From Rhizobium chutanense (GTDB taxonomy: Bacteria > Pseudomonadota > Alphaproteobacteria > Rhizobiales > Rhizobiaceae): a stretch of DNA of 64,000 nt. The notes under the pieces were generated by a model, which worked only from the letters and a program-made list of their open reading frames with translations, searched no databases and was not told where the DNA came from. This document shows, one piece after another, positions 25,935-35,086 of the stretch (positions are counted from its first letter, which is position 1; each line of letters opens with the position of its first letter). A program made the position numbers and the translations under genes. Location: positions 186,001 through 250,000 of the forward strand of contig NZ_NWSV01000005.1 of assembly GCF_002531935.1 (NCBI RefSeq), in the 5' to 3' direction.

Positions 25935-26609
25935 ATGATTCATATAAAAGACATCGCTGAACGGCCCAGCAAAGCTGACATCGAGGCCGTTTCCAAATTT
26001 TCGCCCGCGACCATCCACGAAGCCCAGGGGCGTCGCGGCGCGCTCTCCTCCCGCCTCAAGCCGGTCGACTACCGCATGAAACTGTGCGGCCCGGCATTCA
26101 CCGTGAAATGCGCGCCGCGCGACAACATCATGCTGCAGCTGGCCATCAACTACGCCAAGCCCGGCGATATCATCGTCGTCTCTGCCGGCGAATACGAAGA
26201 GGCCGGATCCTTCGGCGACGTGCTTGCCAATGCCTGCCTCGCCAAGGGCATCGGCGGCCTGGTCACCGATACCGGCGTGCGCGACACCCTGCAGCTGAGA
26301 GAACTCGGTTTCCCGGTCTTCTCGCTCAGCGTCTGCATCAAGGGCACGGTGAAGGAAACCATCGCGGCGGTGAACGACACGATCATCGTCGGCGGCGAAA
26401 TCATCCATCCCGGCGACATCATCGTCGGCGATGCCGACGGGCTGGTGGTCGTCCGCAGGCAGGAAGCGCAAGAAGCCGCACGGCTCTCGCAGGCCCGCGA
26501 AGATGCCGAGGCCGGCTATGTCGCCGCCTACAAGGCGGGAAAATCGGTCATCGAGGTCAGCAATCTGGAAGCGGTGCTGAAAGCCAAGGGCCTCGTCGTC
26601 GATATCTGA
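25935..26609 (+). CDS. RraA family protein (4-hydroxy-4-methyl-2-oxoglutarate aldolase-like)
   Basis: This 224-residue protein belongs to the RraA/HMG aldolase family, metal-dependent class II aldolases that cleave 4-hydroxy-2-oxo-dicarboxylates and decarboxylate oxaloacetate. GGLVTDTGVRDT gives the Arg-Asp pair that binds pyruvate and metal, and GDIIVGDADGLVVV is the second signature. PATIHEAQGRRG matches the N-terminal helix. It follows the binding-protein gene by 88 bp in the same direction and is likely catabolic. Some family members regulate RNase E, but the pathway context makes that less likely. Confidence 0.9.
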   Translation: MIHIKDIAERPSKADIEAVSKFSPATIHEAQGRRGALSSRLKPVDYRMKLCGPAFTVKCAPRDNIMLQLAINYAKPGDIIVVSAGEYEEAGSFGDVLANACLAKGIGGLVTDTGVRDTLQLRELGFPVFSLSVCIKGTVKETIAAVNDTIIVGGEIIHPGDIIVGDADGLVVVRRQEAQEAARLSQAREDAEAGYVAAYKAGKSVIEVSNLEAVLKAKGLVVDI

Positions 26610-26720
26610 GACGCTCCCTGACAGCTGGGGCGTCAGACCGGCTGGCGGATCGGACCTCGCGGTCTTCCGGCAAAGGCTTCCTGCGAGCAGAAAATCGATA
26701 TGGACACTATTATGGACACA

Positions 26721-26738
26721 TGTTCTATAAAGTGGACA
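26721..26738. promoter_or_regulatory. TGTNC-N8-GGACA operator-like site, copy 1
   Basis: TGTTC and GGACA enclose an 8-bp AT-rich spacer. The same 18-bp layout appears at 36203-36220, where the reverse complement reads TGTAC-N8-GGACA. It ends 18 bp before ATG 26757, and a direct repeat of TATGGACAC (26699 and 26711) precedes it. Shared IclR control of both loci is inferred. Confidence 0.6.
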
Positions 26739-26756
26739 GATTCGACGGGGCGCGCC

Positions 26757-27941
26757 ATGCATCTTTCCATGTGGACTTATCCCTGGGACATCCAGGACCA
26801 GGGGCTCGACGCCTTTGCTGCCGAGCTTGCCGGCCGGGCGGGCCTGACAGCGGTCAGCCTGGCGACCTCCTATCATGCCGGCCGGTTCCTGCAGCCGCGC
26901 AGCCCGCAGCAGAAGGCCTACTTTCCCGAGGACGGGACGGTCTATTTCCGGCCGGATGAAAGCCTCTGGCAGGACAAGCCGATCCGGCCGCTGATGGCGG
27001 GAAATGTCGCCGAGCGCGGCGACATGCTCGAAGCGCTCGTTGGAGAACGTGAGACGACCGGTCTCAAGGTCTCCTGCTGGACGGTCTGCCTGCACAACAG
27101 CCGCCTCGGCATGCTGCATCCCGACCACGTGACGCGCAACGCCTTCGGCAATGCCAACTATTATAATCTCTGCCCCTCCAGCCCGGCGGCGCGGGACTAT
27201 GCCGTCACCCTCGTGCGCGACATCACGGTGAATTACCGGCCCGACATGGTGGAGCTCGAGAGCCCGAACTTCATGGGCTTCGCACATGAATACCATCACG
27301 AGAAAGACGGCGTCGGCCTGAATGCCGAGGACGATTTCCTGCTGTCGCTCTGCTTCTGCGACCATTGCACGGCACGCGCCGCAAAGGCCGGCGTGCCGGT
27401 CGAAGGTGCGCGCCGGTCGGTCGCGCGCTTCATCGCCGAACTCTGCGAACGGGCAGTGCCGGAACGGCAATTCCCGGACTTTCCGGCAGCCGGCGTCGAG
27501 GCCTTCCGCGACCATCCCGATCTCCATGCCTATCTCGCCTGGCGCAGCGAACCGGTGACCAGCCTGATCGGCGAGATCAAGGCGGCCGCCGATCCGGCGA
27601 CCCGCATTGTGCTGATCGACCTGAAGGACGGCTGGCTCGGCGGCGTCGATCTCTCAGCCGTCGGTAAACTCTGCGACGGCGCCATCCTCTGCTGCTACGA
27701 TATGGCGCCCGATGCCGTCGGCGATGTCATCCGCACCGGCCGGGCGGCAATCGGGCCGGACAAATTCCTCGGGGTCGGCCTGCGCGTCTTCTATCCCGAA
27801 GTCAGTGCGCCCGCGGTGCTGGCGGCCCGCGCCAGGGCCGCCGTCGATGCCGGCGCCGACGGCGTGAACTTCTACAATTACGGTCTCATCCCGGCCAAGC
27901 GCCTCGACTGGGTCAAGGCAGCGGTCGACGCCATCACTTGA
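26757..27941 (+). CDS. Unrecognised TIM-barrel-like protein
   Basis: This protein has 394 residues from ATG 26757 (MHLSMWTYPW); an upstream ATG at 26700 would lie in the operator-like region and is less likely. There is no signal peptide or membrane segment. The pattern of SLATSYHAGRF, MVELESPNFMGF, FLGVGLRVFYPE and GADGVNFYNYG suggests a (beta/alpha)8 barrel with Glu residues that could serve a glycosidase or lyase. A Cys cluster (CFCDHC) may bind metal. I cannot name the family. It converges on the deacylase gene (15 bp apart) and shares an operator-like motif with the IclR-linked cluster. Confidence 0.75.
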   Translation: MHLSMWTYPWDIQDQGLDAFAAELAGRAGLTAVSLATSYHAGRFLQPRSPQQKAYFPEDGTVYFRPDESLWQDKPIRPLMAGNVAERGDMLEALVGERETTGLKVSCWTVCLHNSRLGMLHPDHVTRNAFGNANYYNLCPSSPAARDYAVTLVRDITVNYRPDMVELESPNFMGFAHEYHHEKDGVGLNAEDDFLLSLCFCDHCTARAAKAGVPVEGARRSVARFIAELCERAVPERQFPDFPAAGVEAFRDHPDLHAYLAWRSEPVTSLIGEIKAAADPATRIVLIDLKDGWLGGVDLSAVGKLCDGAILCCYDMAPDAVGDVIRTGRAAIGPDKFLGVGLRVFYPEVSAPAVLAARARAAVDAGADGVNFYNYGLIPAKRLDWVKAAVDAIT

Positions 27942-27956
27942 CGCGATCGGTGCTTC

Positions 27957-28970
27957 TCACGATGCGATAGGTTCGGCGACCTGGATCAGGCAGTCGCCGG
28001 CTTGGCTGTCGCAATGCAGCCGGCGGGAAATGACGATGCCGCTCTCGGCAAAACGCAGATCTTCCTCCGGCTGTTCCAGGCGTTCCAGATCATGATACCA
28101 TCCGGCCAGGTCGCCGGCGGCAACGGTGGCGCCGAGGGCTGCGGCCGGCTCGAACCAGCCTCTGCGGTTGGCATAGATGCCCTGGCTGTGCCGGGATAGC
28201 GACAGCAGTTGCAACGGCCCGGGCTCGGGAAGCGGTCGACGCGACAGAACCGGACGTTCGATGATACCGAGTGTGACGAGCAGCCGGTCGATCGCCGCCG
28301 CGGTGAAATCCATCGTCTCGGGCGTGACGGTGCCGCCACCGCCGAATTCGCCGGAAAGTCCGATGATCCCCGCCCGTGCCGCGGCGCCCATCGATGTCGG
28401 CGCCGTCGGCCCGTTATCGGCAATGAAGGCATGTGCCGCGCCCATGGCGCGCATCAGCGAGATGGACCGTTCGAAGCGGGCGGCATCGGCCTGCCGCTCG
28501 ATCAGCGTGCAAGGCAGGTGCGCCATCGACGTGCCGCCCGAATGCAGGTCGAGCACGGCGTCATGGCGGGACAAGAGTTCGTGCTCGAGGAAATGCGCCA
28601 TCCGCGCCGTCGGCGACCCCATGGGATCGCCGGGAAAGGCCCGGTTGAGATTGCCGCCGTCGAAAGGCGAGCAGCGTTTGGCCGCCATCACCGCCGGCAG
28701 GTTCGCCATCGGCAGGATGGTGACGGCGCCGCGGATGTCGGCGACCTCCAGCAGCCGCATCAGCCGGCCGAGCTGCAGTTCGCCTTCATATTCATCGCCA
28801 TGATTGCCGGCCATCAGTAGCAAGGACGGTCCCTCGCCATTCTGCAGGCGAAGGATCGGAATACGGATCTGATGATAGGGCGAACGGTCGATCGAATAGG
28901 GAATGGCGAGGTGGCCGGCCTGCCGGCCCTCGCGCGAAAAGTCGATCGGGTTGATGAGGCCGCTGTGCAT
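27957..28970 (-). CDS. Succinylglutamate desuccinylase/aspartoacylase family deacylase (DoeB-like)
   Basis: This 337-residue zinc enzyme removes an acyl group from an N-acyl amino acid. Zinc ligands appear as GNHGDEYEG (His and Glu, near residue 57-60) and DLHSGG (near 140). NLNRAFPGDP matches the substrate-arginine loop, and SGEFGGGG fits the catalytic-Glu region. The best family resemblance is to DoeB, the N-acetyl-diaminobutyrate deacetylase of ectoine breakdown, though no other ectoine genes are present. It ends the leftward run from 36157 and lies 32 bp from the RidA gene. Confidence 0.88.
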   Translation of the reverse strand: MHSGLINPIDFSREGRQAGHLAIPYSIDRSPYHQIRIPILRLQNGEGPSLLLMAGNHGDEYEGELQLGRLMRLLEVADIRGAVTILPMANLPAVMAAKRCSPFDGGNLNRAFPGDPMGSPTARMAHFLEHELLSRHDAVLDLHSGGTSMAHLPCTLIERQADAARFERSISLMRAMGAAHAFIADNGPTAPTSMGAAARAGIIGLSGEFGGGGTVTPETMDFTAAAIDRLLVTLGIIERPVLSRRPLPEPGPLQLLSLSRHSQGIYANRRGWFEPAAALGATVAAGDLAGWYHDLERLEQPEEDLRFAESGIVISRRLHCDSQAGDCLIQVAEPIAS

Positions 28971-29002
28971 GATCTCTCCAGTGCCGGCGGTTGCCGTGCC
29001 GT

Positions 29003-29347
29003 TTAGAGCGCCGCGACCGCGGTCATTTCGACGCGCAGATCGGGATCGGCGAGGCGTGCTTCGGTGCAGGCGCGAGCCGGCGGATTGTCGATGTCGATCC
29101 AGCTGTCGTAGACGCCGTTCATCGCCTCGAAATCGGTAATTGCCGGCAGGAAGACGTCGACGGCGAGGAGGCGCGAGCGGTCCGTGCCGGCTTCCTTCAA
29201 AAGGGTGTCGATCTTGGCGAGCACATCGCGGGTTTGCTCCTCGATGCCAGCCTTGCGATTTTCCGCGACCTGGCCGGCAATATAGACGAGACCGCCATAG
29301 CTGACGGCCTGGCTCATACGCGAGCCCTTCTGGTAACGCTGGATCAT
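29003..29347 (-). CDS. RidA family protein (imine/enamine deaminase)
   Basis: This 114-residue protein belongs to the RidA (YjgF/YER057c/UK114) family, which hydrolyses reactive enamines and imines released by PLP enzymes. SQAVSYGGLVYIAGQVAENR, AVDVFLPAITDFEAMNGVYDSW and the Arg in ARACTEARLADPDLRVEM, which binds the substrate carboxylate, are visible. The family consensus end has RxxV(A/E)L; here it is VEMTAVAAL. It lies 37 bp after the PLP enzyme at 29385-30695, consistent with detoxifying that enzyme's imine product. Confidence 0.92.
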   Translation of the reverse strand: MIQRYQKGSRMSQAVSYGGLVYIAGQVAENRKAGIEEQTRDVLAKIDTLLKEAGTDRSRLLAVDVFLPAITDFEAMNGVYDSWIDIDNPPARACTEARLADPDLRVEMTAVAAL

Positions 29348-29384
29348 AAGCGGGTTTTCCTTTTCTTGCTTTTGGAGGGAGAGG

Positions 29385-30695
29385 TCAGCCGAAGCTGGTG
29401 AGATAGGCCGCCGTCACCACGTGGTCCGGATCGAGGCCGTAGAGGATGGCATGCCGGTCGAGGCAGGTGCAGGGGTGCGAGATGCCATACTCGATGACGT
29501 CGCCGACCGAAACGTCGCTGCACTCGGCAAGGGCGACGAAGGCGTGCTGATCGTTGAGGCGAAAAACTTCGGCGCCCCCGAGGTCGGCAAAATGCACGCC
29601 ATTGCGATAGATGGCCAACGGCCGCGGCAGGCCCTGGTCCATCGCTACGTCACGCATGCCCATGCCTGAGATCGCAAGCCGCGGCTCCGGCCGGGAGAGA
29701 ACCTCGGCCCAGACCCGCAGCGCCGGCCGGAAACCGGCCGCCGCCGAAACCGTCTTGCCGGCGATGCGCAAGCCGCCGCGCGCATCGAGGCCGGCAAGGC
29801 CGCGCTCGTAGATGCCGTGATCGTGGAAGAAGATCGCGCCACTGCGCAGCACCAGCCGGCAGGTGGGATCGGCCGCGACGGCGGGTGAAAGTCGCGCCAC
29901 CACGACGTCGAAAAAGACCGAACCGCCCGCCGTGACGAGAAGCGGACGCTCCTGGCCGATGCGGGCGCGTATCTTCGGCAGAAAATCCGATGTCATCGCC
30001 ATCAAAGCGTCGATGCGAAGCATCGTCTCATCAGCGTTACCGGTTGCGGCCGCACCCTCATAGGCGGCGATGCCGGTCAGCCGGAAGGCCGGCGTCTCCA
30101 CCGCCAGGATCGCGTCGAGAATTGCCGCCGCGGTTTCGGCGCTGCGAATACCGGCGCGGCCGGCACCGAACTCCAGCAGCAGGCCGAGAGGCGGCAAATC
30201 CGAGCGCTCCTGCCAGGCGGAGCGAAGCGCCGCAACGAGCGCCGTCGAATCCACGAAGACATGCAATTCCACGTCGGGATAATGGCCGAGCAGAGCCGCA
30301 AGCCGGCGGGCGGCGGCGATCCCGCCGATCTCGTTGGCGAGGATCAACCGGCGCTGTCCCGCCTTGAGCAGCACGGCTGCCTGGCGGATGTCGGCAACCG
30401 TCGTGCCCCAGGCGCCGGCCGAAAGAAGCGCGTCCGACAGCGCCGTCGACATCGGGGTCTTGGCGTGCGGTGCGATTTCGGCGCCATGGCTTTTGACATA
30501 GGCCATCATCAGGTCGACATTACAGGCGAAGGCCTGCCGGTCGAGCGAGATCAGCGGCAGGGCCATCCTGCCGTCATAAGGTCTCCATCCCTGTTGGCCG
30601 ATCTCCGCAAGCGGCAGCGGCGGGTGGCCTGGTGGGAAGCCGCGCACCCGCTCGTCGATCAGCCCATTTTCCGCTGCGGCATGAAGGTCAGACAT
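29385..30695 (-). CDS. D-threonine aldolase / D-serine dehydratase-like PLP enzyme
   Basis: This 436-residue enzyme has an alanine-racemase-type N-terminal barrel and a C-terminal DSD1-like domain. The PLP lysine is in IAPHAKTPMS near residue 73, and the zinc/metal His-Cys pair is in ISHPCTCLDRH near the C-terminus, as in D-threonine aldolase and eukaryotic-type D-serine dehydratase. The start is MSDLHAAAEN (30695), which overlaps the amidohydrolase by 8 bp. Cleavage or dehydration of a D-3-hydroxyamino acid is expected. The neighbouring RidA gene supports dehydratase chemistry. Confidence 0.9.
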   Translation of the reverse strand: MSDLHAAAENGLIDERVRGFPPGHPPLPLAEIGQQGWRPYDGRMALPLISLDRQAFACNVDLMMAYVKSHGAEIAPHAKTPMSTALSDALLSAGAWGTTVADIRQAAVLLKAGQRRLILANEIGGIAAARRLAALLGHYPDVELHVFVDSTALVAALRSAWQERSDLPPLGLLLEFGAGRAGIRSAETAAAILDAILAVETPAFRLTGIAAYEGAAATGNADETMLRIDALMAMTSDFLPKIRARIGQERPLLVTAGGSVFFDVVVARLSPAVAADPTCRLVLRSGAIFFHDHGIYERGLAGLDARGGLRIAGKTVSAAAGFRPALRVWAEVLSRPEPRLAISGMGMRDVAMDQGLPRPLAIYRNGVHFADLGGAEVFRLNDQHAFVALAECSDVSVGDVIEYGISHPCTCLDRHAILYGLDPDHVVTAAYLTSFG

Positions 30696-31644
30696 GGCGG
30701 CCTCTCCCGATCCCGGCCGGATCGGCCAAACCGAGGCGATAGGTGTCGTTGGCGGTGGCAAAGAACAAAGCCCGTTGTTCGTCGTAAGAGAGCCGCGAGG
30801 CGACCGCGCGAAAAACCTGATAGACCTCGTCGAACGACGCATGCAGGCCCGCGACCGGAAAGTCGCTCGCAAACATCGAACGTTCAGGACCGAAACAATC
30901 GAGGCAATGCTCGATCACCGGCCGCAGGCTTTCGAGCGTCCACGCATGGTCATAGGCAACGAGATCGGAAATCTTCACGCGCACGTTGGGCGCGCCGCCG
31001 AGCGCCCGCAGGCCGCGGTGCCAGAGCGCTATGCCGTCCTTCGTCCGGTCGGCAGGGCTGCCGCCGTGGTTGAGCACGAAAAGCGTTTCGGGAAAGGCCT
31101 GCACCAGATCGAGCGCCTCGACCATCTGCCAGGGATAGAGCATCAGGTCGAAGACCAGCCCGAGCTGCGTGGCATGGGCAAGCCCCGCCCGCCAGGCGGG
31201 ATCGCCCATGCGATCCGGGCGCGGTGCAAAACGCTTCGCCGCATCGGGATGCCAGCTCAGAATATCGCGGATACCGACGACGTTGGGATTTTCAGCTTCG
31301 GCTTCGAGCAGGCGCCGGGCATCCGGCCCGTCGAGGGGAACGCGGGCGACATAACGGCGCGCCACGCCGGAGCTGCGGTCGAGGCCATCCAGCCAGCGGC
31401 TCTCTTCCAGCGGGTAGGCAACGGACCAGCCGGCCTCCACATGCACCGTCGCAACCACGTTCTGGCGCGCGGCGTCGGCGCGATAATCGTCGATGCCGTA
31501 GTCGCGCAGGATCGGCGCCAGGCTGCCGAACACCATCTCCTCGCCGGATGTCCGCGCCTTCTGAAGCCAGGGGTGGCGTTGCAGCTTGAGGTCCCAGAGA
31601 TGATGGTGCGGGTCGATCACCGGCCCGTCATAGCGCTCCGTCAT
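30688..31644 (-). CDS. Amidohydrolase family 2 protein (TIM-barrel metal hydrolase)
   Basis: This 318-residue protein has VIDPHHHLWDLKLQRHPWL at its start, supplying the metal-binding His pair, and later ATVHVEAGW, FVLNHGGSP and the Asp in MFASDFPV near residue 270. These are the landmarks of the amidohydrolase-2 group, which includes lactonases and decarboxylases. The start ATG 31644 overlaps the permease stop (4 bp). In sugar-acid pathways this type hydrolyses a lactone. Which substrate it uses here is unknown. Confidence 0.9.
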   Translation of the reverse strand: MTERYDGPVIDPHHHLWDLKLQRHPWLQKARTSGEEMVFGSLAPILRDYGIDDYRADAARQNVVATVHVEAGWSVAYPLEESRWLDGLDRSSGVARRYVARVPLDGPDARRLLEAEAENPNVVGIRDILSWHPDAAKRFAPRPDRMGDPAWRAGLAHATQLGLVFDLMLYPWQMVEALDLVQAFPETLFVLNHGGSPADRTKDGIALWHRGLRALGGAPNVRVKISDLVAYDHAWTLESLRPVIEHCLDCFGPERSMFASDFPVAGLHASFDEVYQVFRAVASRLSYDEQRALFFATANDTYRLGLADPAGIGRGRHV

Positions 31645-32582
31645 CGGCGCGCCTCGCGGCCGGAAACGAGCAGCAGGGCAAGGATCAGCGTGCCGAACAT
31701 GATCGACCGCCAGCCTGGCGAGGCATTGACGACGGTGATCAGCGCCGTTGTGGTGACGAGCAGGATCGCCCCGGGAATGGTCCCGGCATAGGTGCCGCGA
31801 CCGCCGAGGATCGAGGTGCCGCCCAGCACGACGGCGGCGATCGAGGTCAAGAGATAGGGGTCGCCGATGCCGACATAGCCCTGCCGGTTCATGCCGAGCA
31901 CGAGAATACCGGCAAGACCGGCGAAAAAACCCGACAGGGTATGGGCGACCAGCGTGTTGCGGGTGACGCTGACGCCGGACAGCCGGGCCGCCAGCGGGTT
32001 TGCCCCGAGCGCCAGGAAACGGGCGCCGATCGGCATGCGGTGGACGAGCAGCAGGACGACGATTGCGACGACGAGCCACAGCAGGATACCCGAGGGAATG
32101 CCGAACGGCCGCGCCTGCCCGAGCAGGATCACCGCCGGATTGCTGACGGTGACCGCGCTGCCGCCGGCGACGATGACGAGCAGGCCCTGCAGGAAGGTCG
32201 CCATGGCAAGCGTCATGATGATCGGCGGCACACGAAGATAGGCAGCACCCGCGCCGTTCATCAGGCCGATGCCGGTGGCGATGGCAAGCGCCGCCGCGAT
32301 GCCGGCGAGGCCGGTCGGGTCCCAGGCCGGCGAAATCAACGGCAGCAGGATCGCCGTGACGGTGATCACAGCACCGACCGACAGATCGATGCCGCCCATC
32401 AGGATGACGAGCGTCTGCCCGGCGGCGACAATGCCGATCACTGCGGCGAGTTCGAGCAGATAGCGCAGGTGGCCATAGGCGCCGAAACCGCGCAGCATGA
32501 CGCTTGCGACGATCCAGACGAGCGCGACCAGAAGCAAGGTCAGCAGCGGCGGATTGCGGAAGGCGGACCTGATCATATTCAT
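31641..32582 (-). CDS. CUT2 sugar ABC transporter permease (RbsC type)
   Basis: This 313-residue permease has eight or more hydrophobic helices and the RbsC-family motif GQTLVILMGGIDLSVGAVI near residue 60, plus GGTSILGGRGTYAGTIPGA. The start MNMIRSAF at 32582 makes a 4-bp overlap with the upstream permease stop and has GGAGG upstream; a longer start at 32597 is possible. It pairs with the next permease to form a heteromeric channel for the importer that begins at 36157. Confidence 0.93.
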   Translation of the reverse strand: MNMIRSAFRNPPLLTLLLVALVWIVASVMLRGFGAYGHLRYLLELAAVIGIVAAGQTLVILMGGIDLSVGAVITVTAILLPLISPAWDPTGLAGIAAALAIATGIGLMNGAGAAYLRVPPIIMTLAMATFLQGLLVIVAGGSAVTVSNPAVILLGQARPFGIPSGILLWLVVAIVVLLLVHRMPIGARFLALGANPLAARLSGVSVTRNTLVAHTLSGFFAGLAGILVLGMNRQGYVGIGDPYLLTSIAAVVLGGTSILGGRGTYAGTIPGAILLVTTTALITVVNASPGWRSIMFGTLILALLLVSGREARR

Positions 32583-33541
32583 CGCCTTGCCCTCCATTGC
32601 CCGAGAAGTTCCGGAACGGCGACTGCGCCGACGATGATCAGCCCCTGCGCGACATATTGCGCGACCGGCGGAAAACCGAGGAAGAACATGACGTTGATCA
32701 TGACAGAGAGCAGCAGGCTGCCGCAGATCGCCCCGCGCATCGTGCCCTTGCCGCCGAGAAAACCCACGCCGCCGAGCACGGCGGCGGCGATCGAGTTCAG
32801 TGTGAAGGGCGTGCCGATCACCGGATCCCCCGAGCCGGTCTGCGCCGCGACGAAAAGGCCGGTCAGCGTTGCAAGCAGACCGGAGAGCGCAAAGGCTGCG
32901 ACCTTTACCCGTTCGACCGGGACACCGGAGCGAAATGCGCCGACCGGATTGTCGCCGGCCGCATAGATGCCGAGGCCGAGCGGCGTGGCGAGAAAGACCT
33001 TCCAGAGCACGAGGATCACGACGAGCAGCAGGAAGGCGACGGGCGTGTGGCCGGCAAGCGCCGTCGACAGCCAGTCGGGAATGAACCCGCCCGGCCGCGG
33101 CAGCAGAATGAGCGCCACCCCGCCGATGATGAAGGAGCCGGCAAGCGTGACGATGATCGCCGGCAATCTGAGATGCGTGACAATCGCGCCGATGACGGCG
33201 CCGATCGCAAGGCCGGCGAGTGCGACCGCAAGAATACCGCCCGGCACGCCGAGCGCCCCTTGCATCGTCGTCGCCGCGATCACCGCGCCAAGGCTGACGA
33301 GCGGGCCGATCGCCAGCGTGATGCCGCCATTCAGCATCAGCAGCGCCTGCGCCATGGTGACGAGCGCGAGCGGGAACCAGTTCTGCGTGAACTTGGAGAA
33401 GCCGCCGATCGAAAGGATGCCGGGAAAGAGCAGCGCATAGAGGATGAGAAAGGCGGCGACGACCAGATAGAGGCCGGCAAGGCCGCGGTTGCGGCGGAGC
33501 TGGATCGAGCCGTAGAGCCGGGGTGACGAAATCGTGCTCAT
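32579..33541 (-). CDS. CUT2 sugar ABC transporter permease, second subunit
   Basis: This 320-residue permease has the same family motif, here ALLMLNGGITLAIGPLVS, and ILGGVGFLGGKGTMRGA. The characteristic Asp of GGIDLS is replaced (GGITLA), which sets it apart from its partner and suggests unequal roles. The start ATG 33541 overlaps the ATPase stop by 4 bp. The frame extends upstream but there it is only antisense to the ATPase. Confidence 0.92.
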   Translation of the reverse strand: MSTISSPRLYGSIQLRRNRGLAGLYLVVAAFLILYALLFPGILSIGGFSKFTQNWFPLALVTMAQALLMLNGGITLAIGPLVSLGAVIAATTMQGALGVPGGILAVALAGLAIGAVIGAIVTHLRLPAIIVTLAGSFIIGGVALILLPRPGGFIPDWLSTALAGHTPVAFLLLVVILVLWKVFLATPLGLGIYAAGDNPVGAFRSGVPVERVKVAAFALSGLLATLTGLFVAAQTGSGDPVIGTPFTLNSIAAAVLGGVGFLGGKGTMRGAICGSLLLSVMINVMFFLGFPPVAQYVAQGLIIVGAVAVPELLGQWRARR

Positions 33542-35052
33542 GCCGCCTCTCCCTGCGTCGCGGCTGTTATGCCCATGGCCGCGCCGACGATCGCCCCTTC
33601 GCTGATGGCATCCTGCGAGAGTGTTGCCGCGATGCGCCCCTCGCGCAGAACCACGACGCGGTCGCAGAGATGCACGAGCTCCGGCGTATCGGAACTGGCG
33701 AGAATGACGAGCCGCCCCTCGGCGGCAAAGGCGCGCAGCATCAGATAGATCTCCCGTTTGGTCTCGATGTCGACACCGCGCGTCGGGTCGTTGAGCAACA
33801 GCACCGACGGATCGAGCGGCAGCCATTTGGCGAGCGCCACCTTCTGCTGGTTGCCGCCGGACAGCGCCTGCACCGGACGAGCGGTATCACCCTTGATCGT
33901 CAGCCGGCGTGCGAGATCGGCGACCAGGCCGCTTTCTGTCAGCCGGTCGCGAAAGCCCTTGCGAGCGAGCCGGCCGAGCGAGGGAAGGGTGAGATTGGAG
34001 GCGATGGAGTGGGACAGCACCAGCCCCTCGTGCTTGCGGTCGGCCGGGACATAGACGATACCGGCGGCATTCGCCGCACCGACATTAGCCGGCAGGCCTG
34101 ACTTGCCGGATACTTCCGCACGGGCGGCCGAGGCTGGAATCGCACCGTAGAGGCCGAGCAGCAGGTCTTCCTGGCCTTGCCCGACGAGCCCGCCGATGCC
34201 GACGATCTCGCCGGCGCGGGCGGAAAAGCCGATGTCGCGCACCATGCCGGCGGAGAAACCCTCGACGCTGATGCGTGTTTCGCCGGGCTTCGTAGCGGCG
34301 CGCGGCGGGAACAGGTCGCCGGTCTCGCGGCCGACCATCAGCCGCACCAGGCCCTCGCCGTCGATGCCCGACAACGACTGGTCGGCGGTGACCAAGCCGT
34401 CTTTCAGCACCGTGACATGCGAGCAGAGCGCCTGCACCTCGTTCAGGCGGTGGGAAATATAGAGAAGGGCGGTGCCGCGCCCCTTGAGCGTTTCGATCAG
34501 GCGAGCAAGGATGCCGGCTTCGTGGGCGGAAAGCGACGAGGTCGGCTCGTCCAGGATCAGCACGCGCGGCTTGCGGAACAGCGCCTTGGCGATCTCCACC
34601 ATCTGACGGCGGCCGAGCGCGAGATCGGCGACCGGCATGTCGAGCGGTTCGGTGAGCCCGACCATGTCGCAGACCTCACGCACGCCGCGGTGAAGCGCTC
34701 TGTAATCGATGAGGCCGAACCGGCGCGGAAAGGCGCCGGTTCCGATGTTTTCGGCAATCGACAGGCTGGCCGTCAGGCTGAGTTCCTGCTGAACCACGGC
34801 GATGCCGGCCGAACGCGCCGCCGCCGGACTGAAACGCCCGACGGGCCTGCCGTCGACGAGGATGGACCCGCTGTCCGGGTGGAGCGCGCCGGACAGAAGA
34901 TTGATCAGCGTCGACTTGCCGGCGCCGTTTTCACCGAGCAGGGCGTGAACCCTGCCCGGCAGAAGGGCAATGTCGACGCCCTTCAAAACGGGATTGCCGA
35001 AAAATCCCTTGAACACCTGCCGGGCTTCCAGCAGGGGCCGTTCTTCCGTCAT
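33538..35052 (-). CDS. CUT2 sugar ABC transporter ATP-binding protein (RbsA type, two ATPase domains)
   Basis: This 504-residue protein carries two tandem ATPase domains. The first has Walker A GENGAGKST and a degenerate signature ALGRRQMVEIAKAL. The second has a degenerate Walker A (GGLVGQGQEDLL) and a normal signature LSGGNQQKVALAKWL, the usual asymmetry in the RbsA/MglA/XylG family. Walker B VLILDEPTSSLS and VLLLNDPTRGVD are visible; in the second the usual LDEPT reads LNDPT. It powers the permeases at 31641-33541. Confidence 0.95.
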   Translation of the reverse strand: MTEERPLLEARQVFKGFFGNPVLKGVDIALLPGRVHALLGENGAGKSTLINLLSGALHPDSGSILVDGRPVGRFSPAAARSAGIAVVQQELSLTASLSIAENIGTGAFPRRFGLIDYRALHRGVREVCDMVGLTEPLDMPVADLALGRRQMVEIAKALFRKPRVLILDEPTSSLSAHEAGILARLIETLKGRGTALLYISHRLNEVQALCSHVTVLKDGLVTADQSLSGIDGEGLVRLMVGRETGDLFPPRAATKPGETRISVEGFSAGMVRDIGFSARAGEIVGIGGLVGQGQEDLLLGLYGAIPASAARAEVSGKSGLPANVGAANAAGIVYVPADRKHEGLVLSHSIASNLTLPSLGRLARKGFRDRLTESGLVADLARRLTIKGDTARPVQALSGGNQQKVALAKWLPLDPSVLLLNDPTRGVDIETKREIYLMLRAFAAEGRLVILASSDTPELVHLCDRVVVLREGRIAATLSQDAISEGAIVGAAMGITAATQGEAA

Positions 35053-35086
35053 GACGGTTTCCTCAGCCCGAGACTACTTAGGTGGA

